A stretch of DNA of 64,000 nucleotides from an uncultured Lachnospiraceae bacterium (GTDB taxonomy: Bacteria; Bacillota; Clostridia; Lachnospirales; Lachnospiraceae), in NCBI GenBank assembly GCA_946554445.1, contig CAMNSD010000006.1:1-64000 (forward strand), in the 5' to 3' direction. Shown one piece after another: positions 8,676 to 16,800 of the stretch. Numbering within the stretch: the first letter of the stretch is position 1; every line of letters begins with the position of its first letter. The position numbers and the translations under genes were made by a program. The notes below the pieces were generated by a model. That model made no database searches. It saw only the letters and a list, made by a program, of their open reading frames with translations, and was not told the origin of the DNA.

Positions 8676-10154
8676 ATGCTGTTCAATTCATATATATTTG
8701 TTTTCATATTTTTTCCTTTATGTCTGCTTGGCTATTACGGTCTGCTGCAAGGGAAAAGACCGCAGGCGGCCAAGATATTTCTGACATTAATGTCATTTTG
8801 GTTTTACGGATATTTTAATCTGTCCTATCTGCTGATCATGGTGGGCAGTATTGCTTTTAACTATATCTTTCACCTGCTGCTGTCTAAGAATCAGGACAAA
8901 AAACTGATGATCCTGGCGGTGGCCGGAGATCTGGGCATCTTATTCTATTTTAAATATTTTGACTTTTTCCTGGATACGGTCAATACGGTGTTTCAGTCTT
9001 CTTTTGCCCTGCGGGGGATTTTGCTTCCCCTGGGGATCAGTTTCTTTACTTTCCAGCAGATTTCCTTTGTGGTGGATACCTATCGGGGAGAAGTGCAGAA
9101 CTGTAATCTGATAGATTATGCGCTGTTTGTGTCCTTTTTTCCGCAGTTGATTGCTGGGCCGATCGTCAACCATAGCGAGATGCTGCCGCAGTTTCGTAAA
9201 GCGGGGCAGGAGCGTGTCAGGTGGGAACGGGCAGCGGAAGGGTTCGGCCTTTTTATTCTGGGAATGGCCAAAAAGGTGCTGATTGCGGATACTTTTGGCG
9301 CCGGGGTGGATTACGGTTATGATAATATTGCGCTTTTGGGGCGTATGGATGCGGTGTTGGTGATCGTCTTTTATGCCCTGCAGCTGTATTTTGATTTCAG
9401 CGGTTACTGCGACATGGCCAGGGGAATCGGGAAGATGCTGGGCATAGAAATTCCGGTGAATTTTGATTCTCCTTACAAGGCGACTAACATTGTGGATTTC
9501 TGGAAACGCTGGCATATCACGCTGAACCGTTTTTTTACCAAGTATGTCTATATTCCGTTAGGCGGCAACCGGAAGGGGACGGCCAGGATGTATCTGAACC
9601 TGATGATCGTCTTTCTGTTGAGCGGCCTATGGCATGGCGCGGGATGGAATTATCTTGTATGGGGCGCCATGCACGGCGTGCTGTATGTGGTAACCAGGTT
9701 TTGGCAGAGAATGATTAGCGGCAGGGGTATGATAAAAGATAGGAGAAGTAGAATAATGACATTTGTGTCACAAATACTCCTCTTTGCCTACGTGAGCATT
9801 GCCTGGGTGTATTTTCGTGCCCAAGACATCGCTCAGGCTAACAGCCTGCTTATGGCAGCATTTCAGGGGAAAATGCAGAAATTATCCCTGGATCTTGCGG
9901 AGTGCTTTCAGCTGGACGAGTTCTGGTATGTCATCAAAATCCTGCATCTGGACAACAAGGCTTACAGCAGATATATCCTGATGGGAGTGATCCTGACGGC
10001 AGGACTTTATCTGGCTATGGCAGGGCCCAACGCGGCGCAGCGGATGGAGCAGGCTAAGTACCGGGCGGGTTCGGCGCTTGTGTTGGCAGTGTTGATGGTG
10101 TGGAGCATCCTTACGTTTTCCGGGGTGAGCACTTTCTTGTATTTTAATTTTTAG
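8676..10154 (+). CDS. MBOAT family O-acyltransferase (AlgI/DltB-like)
   Basis: This integral membrane enzyme moves acyl groups onto an extracytoplasmic glycan or polymer. The 492-residue protein has the typical N-terminus (MLFNSYIFVFIFFPL), many membrane segments, the YFDFSGYCDMARG and WKRWHITLNRF blocks of the AlgI branch, and LSGLWHGAGWNYLVWG with the conserved catalytic His near residue 318. ATG 8676 follows GTGAGGA; an upstream in-frame start at 8643 lacks this site. The next gene, 12 nt downstream, is an SGNH-like single-pass protein, the usual partner in AlgI/AlgX or PatA/PatB-type acylation systems. The likely target is the locus polysaccharide or peptidoglycan; this is inference. Confidence 0.9.
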   Translation: MLFNSYIFVFIFFPLCLLGYYGLLQGKRPQAAKIFLTLMSFWFYGYFNLSYLLIMVGSIAFNYIFHLLLSKNQDKKLMILAVAGDLGILFYFKYFDFFLDTVNTVFQSSFALRGILLPLGISFFTFQQISFVVDTYRGEVQNCNLIDYALFVSFFPQLIAGPIVNHSEMLPQFRKAGQERVRWERAAEGFGLFILGMAKKVLIADTFGAGVDYGYDNIALLGRMDAVLVIVFYALQLYFDFSGYCDMARGIGKMLGIEIPVNFDSPYKATNIVDFWKRWHITLNRFFTKYVYIPLGGNRKGTARMYLNLMIVFLLSGLWHGAGWNYLVWGAMHGVLYVVTRFWQRMISGRGMIKDRRSRIMTFVSQILLFAYVSIAWVYFRAQDIAQANSLLMAAFQGKMQKLSLDLAECFQLDEFWYVIKILHLDNKAYSRYILMGVILTAGLYLAMAGPNAAQRMEQAKYRAGSALVLAVLMVWSILTFSGVSTFLYFNF

Positions 10155-10166
10155 GGGAACTGGACT

Positions 10167-11222
10167 ATGAACAAATATAAAAAATGGCTTATGGCTATCG
10201 TACTGGTGGTTGTCACGGCACTCCTGTTGGAGGCGGCGGTGGTGGTCTACGTAGATCCTTTTTTCCAGTATCATGCGCCGCTTAAGGATTTTCCCTATCT
10301 GGTGGACAATCAGATCAATCAGAATCCTGGGATGGCAGTTCATATGGAGTATGACAGTGTGATCTTAGGTTCTTCCATGACGGTAAATTTTAATACGGAC
10401 TGGTTTGAGGAACTGCTGGACCTTAATACCATCAAGTTAAATTATAGCGGTGCTTATCCCAAAGACCAGGCCAATATCATGGAACGGATTTTTCACAGCG
10501 ACAACCGGGTAGAGACGGTGTTTCTCGGTATTGATGTGATGACTTGTACCGGTGGTGTGGACGAGACCAAGTATCCTATTCCGGAGTATCTGTATGACGA
10601 TATGGTCTGGAACGATGCGGCTTATCTTTGGAATAAGGACGTATTCTTGAATTATATTCTGCGTCCCCTGGCGGATCCCGATAAGACGGATCTATCCACC
10701 GTGTACCAGAGCTGGTGGACGGATGAGTACTACAATATCCAGTGGGTGATGCACAATTATGAGAACCCGGATCAGGTACAGGAGGAGACGGCGGCGGACG
10801 CATATCTTGCCAGTGTGGAGGCGAATCTTTCCCAAAATATCTGCCCTTATATCGAGCAGAATCCGGACACTGTGTTCTATGTGTTTTTCCCGCCTTACAG
10901 CATTCTGTATTGGAATGATGTGGTCAAAGAGAATCATCTGCAGGCGACCATGGCGGAGTATCAGTATATTGCAGACAGGATGCTGGCCTATGATAATGTG
11001 CGGGTGTTCTATTTCCCTGACAGGGAAGAGATTGTGACGGATTTAAATAATTATGCCGATTATACACATTATCACCGGGACATCAATTATTATATGACGC
11101 AGTGTTTTGCGGACGGCGCTTGCGAGATTACAGACTCTGCAAAGATGGCAGAGGCGCTTGCGCGGACCGGGGAGATGATTGAGAGGTTTGATTTTGAGGC
11201 GTTGTTTTCGGTGGAATGGTAA
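10167..11222 (+). CDS. Membrane-anchored SGNH-like acylation partner (AlgX/DltD-like)
   Basis: The 351-residue protein has one N-terminal membrane segment (about residues 7-28) and an extracytoplasmic domain. SVILGSSMTVNF near residues 62-73 is a GDS-like block with a candidate nucleophile Ser, and ADYTHYH near residues 295-301 provides the Asp-x-x-His pair of SGNH hydrolases. This layout matches proteins that accept an acyl group from an MBOAT enzyme and pass it to a surface polymer. It lies 12 nt after the MBOAT gene and must be cotranscribed. Family membership is by motif only; overall similarity to a named protein cannot be judged from sequence reading. Confidence 0.7.
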   Translation: MNKYKKWLMAIVLVVVTALLLEAAVVVYVDPFFQYHAPLKDFPYLVDNQINQNPGMAVHMEYDSVILGSSMTVNFNTDWFEELLDLNTIKLNYSGAYPKDQANIMERIFHSDNRVETVFLGIDVMTCTGGVDETKYPIPEYLYDDMVWNDAAYLWNKDVFLNYILRPLADPDKTDLSTVYQSWWTDEYYNIQWVMHNYENPDQVQEETAADAYLASVEANLSQNICPYIEQNPDTVFYVFFPPYSILYWNDVVKENHLQATMAEYQYIADRMLAYDNVRVFYFPDREEIVTDLNNYADYTHYHRDINYYMTQCFADGACEITDSAKMAEALARTGEMIERFDFEALFSVEW

Positions 11223-11321
11223 AGGGGTGTAAAGTATAGGGGCGGTGAACAGGGGAATGATATAATTTTATTTGCATATACTATTGTATCTTCCAAAAAT
11301 CGCTTTTTTATTTGATAACTA

Positions 11322-11351
11322 TTGACAATTTTAAATTGGCAATGTTACGAT
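11322..11351 (+). promoter_or_regulatory. Promoter of the type III antitoxin RNA
   Basis: TTGACA (11322-11327) and TACGAT (11346-11351) are separated by 18 nt. The predicted start of transcription is at about 11358-11360, exactly where the first antitoxin repeat begins. Confidence 0.7.
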
Positions 11352-11358
11352 AATAAAG

Positions 11359-11457
11359 AAGATAGGGGTGCGAGGGTAGCACCTTCTTAAAAAGAAGTCC
11401 CCACCAAAGATTAGGTGTGAGGGTAACACCTTTATAAAGAAGTCCCAATGGAAGATA
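11359..11457 (+). ncRNA. cptI: Type III antitoxin RNA, two tandem repeats (CptI/ToxI-like)
   Basis: Two direct repeats of 48 nt (11359-11406) and 45 nt (11407-11451) begin with AAGAT and a third truncated start follows. Each repeat holds a hairpin (GGGTGC...GCACC in repeat 1, GGTGT...ACACC in repeat 2) whose loop carries GAGGG, and a downstream AAGAAGTCCC. GGG of the loop can pair with CCC downstream to make an H-type pseudoknot, as in known type III antitoxin RNAs. Hairpin bases differ between repeats but remain paired. The RNA is expected to be cut by the toxin into single repeats that then inhibit it. Two repeats of about 45 nt is the arrangement described for the CptIN branch. Confidence 0.85.
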
Positions 11458-11458
11458 T

Positions 11459-11489
11459 GCCCTTGCGCTTTAGCGCAGGGGCTTTCTAT
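11459..11489 (+). terminator. Attenuating terminator between antitoxin RNA and toxin gene
   Basis: GCCCTTGCGC (11459-11468) pairs with GCGCAGGGGC (11473-11482) through one U-G wobble and is followed by TTTCTATT. A leaky terminator at this place is standard in type III loci and keeps RNA in excess over toxin mRNA. Confidence 0.85.
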
Positions 11490-11503
11490 TCGTTGGGGGG
11501 ATT

Positions 11504-11971
11504 ATGAATAAGAATAATAAAGAATATAAATTGAATTATTTATCTCCTTTATTTTATCAAAAATATAGTCGAGATAAGTATCCAGAAATTGAAAATAAAG
11601 AAAATCGTCCATATATGGTATTGTTGGTGAAAGTTGATTGTAATACTTTTGCAATACCATTTCGGACGAATATAAAACATAACAACTGCTATAAATTTCA
11701 AAATTCCACACGCAAGACCGATGGTATAACGGGATTGGATTACTCAAAGGCAGTTATTGTGAATGATAGCAGCTACATAGGAGAAGCAGCCAGAGTAAAT
11801 GATGCAGAATATACAGAACTGGATGCAAATTATTATAACATAATAAAACGTTTTACAACTTATGTTCGGGGATATGTCAAATATGCCAGCAAAACACTAA
11901 ATGAATATCAGAAGCTAAATTACAGATATACAACATTACAGTATTTTCACAAAGAACTTGGAATAGAATAA
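11504..11971 (+). CDS. cptN: Type III toxin-antitoxin system toxin, ToxN/AbiQ (CptN-like) endoribonuclease
   Basis: The 155-residue protein matches the ToxN/AbiQ endoribonuclease family in length and in blocks such as NRPYMVLLVKVD, FAIPFRTNIKHNNCYKF and GLDYSKAVIV. These toxins cut RNA at A-rich sites and are inhibited by their own repeat RNA; many act in phage abortive infection. The gene follows its antitoxin repeats and terminator directly, with GGGGGG 3 nt before the ATG. Its base composition is clearly more AT-rich than the polysaccharide genes on both sides, suggesting transfer as a unit. The CptN assignment rests on the FRTNIKHNN block and the two-repeat RNA; TenpN or ToxN branches are alternatives. 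Confidence 0.9.
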   Translation: MNKNNKEYKLNYLSPLFYQKYSRDKYPEIENKENRPYMVLLVKVDCNTFAIPFRTNIKHNNCYKFQNSTRKTDGITGLDYSKAVIVNDSSYIGEAARVNDAEYTELDANYYNIIKRFTTYVRGYVKYASKTLNEYQKLNYRYTTLQYFHKELGIE

Positions 11972-11980
11972 TTTTTTAAA

Positions 11981-12023
11981 TTTCACCGGCAACGGATAAT
12001 ATACGCATCTGCTGCCGGTGAAA
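11981..12023. terminator. Bidirectional terminator after cptN
   Basis: TTTCACCGGCA (11981-11991) and TGCCGGTGAAA (12013-12023) form an 11-bp stem with A/T-rich flanks on both sides. It ends the toxin gene and the convergent SGNH-like gene. Confidence 0.8.
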
Positions 12024-12029
12024 TAACTT

Positions 12030-13052
12030 CTATTCTTCCTTAGCCGGGAAAATACACTCCGCAAATCTTCTGGCCAGAAGTTCCCTTCCAGCATCGTTAA
12101 AGTGGATGTAATCCGTCATATAATCCAGATAATTATCCTCATTCACCGATCCGTAGAAATTATCAATAAAGGAGATTCCGCAGTCTGTGGCGGCATCCCG
12201 TTCTTTCTGCAGATAGTGGCTGATCGTGCCGTTGCCCAGATCTACCCGGTCGCCGTTTTCGAAGTTGCCCTCCTCGTTGATCGTATGGCAGAAGGTATGG
12301 GACATCAGTACGATACGAATGTGCGGATAGGCTTCCTGAATTGCCGTGACGCCTGTGCGCAGGGCGCCGGTGTAAGTGACCGGGTTGAAAGGCTCATTCG
12401 GATCATCACAGGGCCGTTTGTTGATATAGTCGCTGGCGTCATACATGATACAGATGATATCCACGGTGTCCATATCCAGATTTGTAAGCATTTCAGTGGT
12501 GACCGGGAAATTCTCATCATTGCTGTAGGTGGCAGCAGTCTTCATCAACTGGAAATCATTGTGAGCCAGACTGGTAGCCACATAGAGGAAGGAAAAGGCA
12601 TCCATGATATCTCCTTCCTTAAAGGTTGCAGATGCCGGCGCCATGGTAGTGCCTGTGAAAGAACCGTTATAAACTGTGGCGCCTGTCTTTTTGGCAATTT
12701 GCTCCGCCAGTCCGTTTTCTCCCTGGTCCAGGGAAAAAGGATCATTGCCCAGACAGAGAATTGTGGTCACGCCATCGTCTTCTCGGCCTTCCAGTTTGTC
12801 GGGCGGCAGGGGCATGATAAAATCGAGGACCTCCACATCAAATTCCGTGGTCTGTTGATTGGGATCATATTCAATCTCTTCCCCTTTGTTCCACTGGTAA
12901 AGCCGAAAAGCCGAAAAACCAATGGCCAGCACGATCGCGGCCAACAGAATGAGGTGTATATTCACGGAAAATCGTTTTTCTTTTACGGGAGTGTCCTGCC
13001 CCTCCTCTATATCTGTTTGGAGTGTCTGTTTTGTCTCTTTGTCTTGTTTCAT
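12030..13052 (-). CDS. Membrane-anchored SGNH/GDSL-like protein
   Basis: The 340-residue protein has a charged cytoplasmic tail (residues 1-28), one membrane helix (about 31-50) and an extracellular domain with an SGNH outline. Block I reads TTILCLGNDPFS, block II VYNGSFTG, block III IICIMYDASDY and block V DYIHFNDAGRELLARR, which contains the Asp-x-x-His pair. Block I has Asn-Asp where the family has Asp-Ser, so the usual nucleophile seems displaced or lost. It could be a surface esterase, an acyl carrier or a binding protein. It sits alone in antisense orientation between the toxin locus and a zinc-ribbon gene. Confidence 0.7.
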   Translation of the reverse strand: MKQDKETKQTLQTDIEEGQDTPVKEKRFSVNIHLILLAAIVLAIGFSAFRLYQWNKGEEIEYDPNQQTTEFDVEVLDFIMPLPPDKLEGREDDGVTTILCLGNDPFSLDQGENGLAEQIAKKTGATVYNGSFTGTTMAPASATFKEGDIMDAFSFLYVATSLAHNDFQLMKTAATYSNDENFPVTTEMLTNLDMDTVDIICIMYDASDYINKRPCDDPNEPFNPVTYTGALRTGVTAIQEAYPHIRIVLMSHTFCHTINEEGNFENGDRVDLGNGTISHYLQKERDAATDCGISFIDNFYGSVNEDNYLDYMTDYIHFNDAGRELLARRFAECIFPAKEE

Positions 13053-13169
13053 AGTCTGTTTTCTTACCTTTCCTGTGTTTCTTCAAGTATATCTCATTTT
13101 ACTATGAATCTTTTAAAAAATCCATGCCTTCCGTTCATTTATTCATTAGATTTTTCTTAATTTTTTCAG

Positions 13170-13219
13170 AAAAAAAGAGTGTATACCGAAATCTTTGGAT
13201 TCTCAGATACACTCTTTTT
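13170..13219 (-). terminator. Terminator after zinc-ribbon gene
   Basis: AAAAAGAGTGTAT and ATACACTCTTTTT arms form a long stem flanked by A and T tracts. It lies just past the stop codon of the minus-strand zinc-ribbon gene and ahead of the SGNH-like gene's promoter region. Confidence 0.8.
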
Positions 13220-13240
13220 CTGCTTGGTGTCGGAAGCTTG

Positions 13241-13564
13241 TCAGCTCATTGACAGGGCGTTTTCCATCGAGGATTGGTCTATCTTGGGATAAGTGATGAT
13301 CGTTGTTGGTGTCACTTGCTTTTGCAGTTCTTTATACCATTTACTGTATTTATACATACGGTATGTAGTACTCAGTTTCTTTAACTGCTCGTCGTCGGCA
13401 CAGCTGTTGCTGAACAGAGTTCGTGAACCTTCGTCCATGGACACATAATCCATGTAGGTCAGTTTTAACTCTGTGATTGTCTCACGACATTTCGGGCAGA
13501 CCTGCTTGTGACCATTTAACATATAGACCCGATGGCAACGCTTACAATAGTGCATGTACATCAT
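13241..13564 (-). CDS. Small zinc-ribbon protein of unknown function
   Basis: The 107-residue product starts with a four-Cys zinc ribbon (CKRC near residues 6-9 and CPKC near 22-25) followed by about 80 residues rich in Tyr, Lys and Thr with no recognised domain. Several in-frame starts exist; AAAAGGGGAA just upstream of ATG 13564 decides for the shorter form. It has its own terminator and no operon partner. The fold suggests nucleic-acid or protein binding, but no function can be assigned. Confidence 0.6.
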   Translation of the reverse strand: MMYMHYCKRCHRVYMLNGHKQVCPKCRETITELKLTYMDYVSMDEGSRTLFSNSCADDEQLKKLSTTYRMYKYSKWYKELQKQVTPTTIITYPKIDQSSMENALSMS

Positions 13565-13790
13565 GAAAAATTCCCCTTTTCTCATTAAAATGTTGAAATT
13601 GTAATGTTGCACTTATATTGTGTCAGCTGCTGGGGACAAAGTCAAGCGGATTTTACCATAATATGGTATATTTGGCGGTGTTAAATATCGCGTGCTGAGC
13701 GAAAAAAGGGGACAGGTGATGACTCTTGTAAAAATGCATTATGTAAATCTTGCCAAATTAGGAAAGAAGAAAGATAGGTGTCAAAAAAAC

Positions 13791-13819
13791 TTGATAAAAT
13801 GAACCTTTTATGCTATAAT
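13791..13819 (+). promoter_or_regulatory. Sigma-A promoter of the large GH25 surface protein
   Basis: TTGATA (13791-13796), a 17-nt spacer and a perfect TATAAT (13814-13819) define transcription from about 13826. This excludes an upstream in-frame start at 13778 and supports ATG 13856. Confidence 0.8.
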
Positions 13820-13855
13820 CTTACAAGATTATTTTTAAAGAAAGGTTTACATAAG

Positions 13856-16800
13856 ATGCAAAACAAAAAACAAGGTGGAAATAGACCTAAAAACGTGAAA
13901 TCTAAAAGACCGGTCAAGTTTGAAGATTTGTTGGAAGACGATCGTTTTGATGATGAGGATGCGGACAGCGTGACAGATGACACGCTGCAGTTTTTGAGTC
14001 TGGATGACGATACGATTGCGTCCTATCAGAAGAGCCATGGCACAGCCAGGACGTCCAGTGCAGGCCGCAGTACGGCAAGAACATCTAGTACGAGTCACAG
14101 TACGGCAAAAACGTCCAGGACGAGTCATTCTACATCGAAAGCGTCCGGTACGAGCCATGGTACAGAGAGGACGTCGAGAACGCATGGCGACGCGGCCAGG
14201 GCGTCTGCAACGAGCCGCAATACAAAAACGTCAAAGAGTGCTCGGTACGCAAGGGATTACGACGACTATGAAGAGGAAGCGTACTATGAGGATGAGCGGT
14301 ACTACGAGGACGAACGCTACGAGGACGAAGAGGACTACAGGGACGAGACGTACTACGAAGATGAGAGGTACGAAGAGGACTACGAGGACGAGGCCTACTA
14401 CGAGGATGAGGAGAGCGTGGACTACGAGGACGAGGCCTACTACGAGGATGAGCGGTACGAAGACGAAGATTACGAGGATGAGGACTACGAAGACGAAGCG
14501 TATTATGAAGACGACGACTATGACGACGAAGATTACGAAGACGACGACTACGAGGATGAGGACGATTACGACGACGAAGATGATGATGGCATCATAGCGC
14601 GTTTCAAGGATTTCCTGTCGGAGATGAGTTCGCTGGATATGGTTGTGGCGATGCTCGGCATTCTGGTGATGGCGGGTGCCATTATTACGGGAACTCTCTA
14701 CTTTAATGCGAAATCCATGGAGAAACAGGTGGCGACCTTCGCGGAGGTGGGCGGCCAGATGGAGGGCGTTTCCGTGATTGGGGAAAGCGGCCTGTTAGCC
14801 GTGTCTGAATCTGCCAAACTCGGTCATATGATCGACAATGATTTTGACGAGTCGGATTTGAACTGGGGAGAAGGCAGAGAGGATGATGAGGAAGAGGATG
14901 AGAGCAAGGAAGTCGAGGTGGAACTTCGCCTGACGTCCATCCAATCTGACCTGAAAATAAAGTTTGCCAATAAGTCTACCGGCAGACTGATCGGCGGCGT
15001 GCCCTTCGTGGTAGAGGTATCGGGCGGCGGCAAGACCTATGATCTGAAAGATGACGATAAAGACGGCATTATCTATCAGACGGGAATCAGCGCCGGCAGC
15101 TACAGTGTCAAAATGAAACCGTTAGAAGGAGAGGCTTATCAGAAATATAAGCTGCAGTCGTCGGCAAGTACCGTTGAAGTCACAGACAAGATCGCTTATA
15201 AAAAGGTAGACGTGACGGACGAGGTCAAGAAAGAATCCGAGATTAATGTGGCCAAGGAGGAAGCGGCCCAGCAGAATACGGTGGTGGAGTCTACTTTAAA
15301 AGATACCGTAGAGTGGGTAGAATCAACCAAAACGGCGGTAGGCGGCGAAAAAGACAGTTATGAGGAAGTTCCCAAGGATAAAATCGTAGATCCCTGGACG
15401 GTGGCCAGCGGTTATCGGAAACTGGTGCAGGGAGATCCTGTTGATGGGGATGAAAGTACGAATCCAGATGAAGGTGGAGACGAGAAGCCGGATCCGGATG
15501 AAGGTTCCAACGATGACAAACCGCAGAAAGAAGAAATAGAGGTTAGCCTGAACAAAAGAAGCCTGGAACTAAAGGTAGGAGACAGTGCAGACCTAAGTGT
15601 GTCGGGCGGCGACAGCAGCAAATATTCCGTGGATTGGTCCAGTGGCGATAGTTCCGTGGCGACTGTGTCGGGCGGCACAGTGACAGCGAAAGGATCCGGC
15701 AGCACAGAGATCACAGCCAAGGTGAGCGCAAACGGTGACAATGTCACCGTCACGCCATCCGAATTGACATGCTCTGTAACGGTCAAAGAGGAAGAACCAT
15801 CCAAGAAAAAAGGGACAGTCAGCCTGAGCGAGACCTCCTGTACGATGGAAATTGGGGCCACCAAGTCGTTAAGCGTGTCGGGAACGAACGGTATTAATTA
15901 TACGGTAGACTGGTCCAGCAGCGATACTTCTGTGGTGAGCGTTTCCAGCGGCGGTACATTGACGGCAAACAAGGCCGGTAGCGCAAAGATTACAGCCAAG
16001 GTGAATGCTGACAGCGATTCTGAAATAGAAGGTTCCCGGGAATTGACCTGCTCTGTGGAAGTCAAGGAGAAGGCTAAGAAAAAAGGGACTGTTAGCCTGA
16101 ACGAGTCCAAGATAGAACTGACCGTGGATGACACCAAGGCACTGAGCGTGTCGGGGACGAACGGTATCGGCTATACGGTGAAATGGTCCAGCAGCAATAC
16201 TTCTGTGGCGACCGTATCGGACGGCGGTACAGTGACGGCGAAGAAAGCCGGCGACGCAACCATTACGGCGGAGGTGAAAGCTGACAGTGGTTCGGAGATC
16301 GAAGGATCCAATAAGCTGACCTGTTCCGTGAAGGTAAAAGAGAAAAACGGCAATGTAGAATTGAAACTGAATCCTTCGGAATTACTGCTTGGCATCAATG
16401 ATAAGAAGAATTTGCAGATTACGGATACAAGCGGTAAGGTTTATGAAAAATATGAGGGAGAATGGTCCAGCAGCGATTCATCCGTGGTGCAGGTGCACAG
16501 GGATGGCCAAGTCAAAGGATTGAAAGAGGGGACCGCAACTGTCAGCGTGAAGTTGAAATCTGTCAGCGGGATTACCTTTAAGAATGCCACTCTGTCTTGT
16601 AAGGTGGCAGTCAGCGACAAGAATTACACGAAGGTGTCCATCAGCGGCAAGAAAGAAGTGGGCATTGGACAGAAATTGACATTGACGGCCAAATCGACTC
16701 CGGAAGGCGCCGAGATCGTCTGGAGCAGTGACGATGAGAAGAAGGCGAAAGTAGACAGTAAAGGCGTCGTTACGGGTGTGGCGGAAGGTAAGGTCAAGAT

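Noticed and set aside
11359..11457. Possible small CRISPR array
   Set aside because: Only two repeats of 48 and 45 nt without spacers, with pseudoknot potential, a terminator and a ToxN-type gene behind it; this is a type III antitoxin RNA.
12102..13160. Long open frame of about 350 codons on the plus strand opposite the SGNH-like gene
   Set aside because: It is the antisense shadow of the minus-strand gene, which has recognisable SGNH blocks and a membrane helix. The plus frame has no family motifs and no ribosome site.
14004..14597. Open frame of about 200 codons rich in Arg and Thr
   Set aside because: It is a +1-frame reading of the Ser/Thr and Asp/Glu/Tyr repeats of the GH25 surface protein; its composition is simply that of the shifted repeat.
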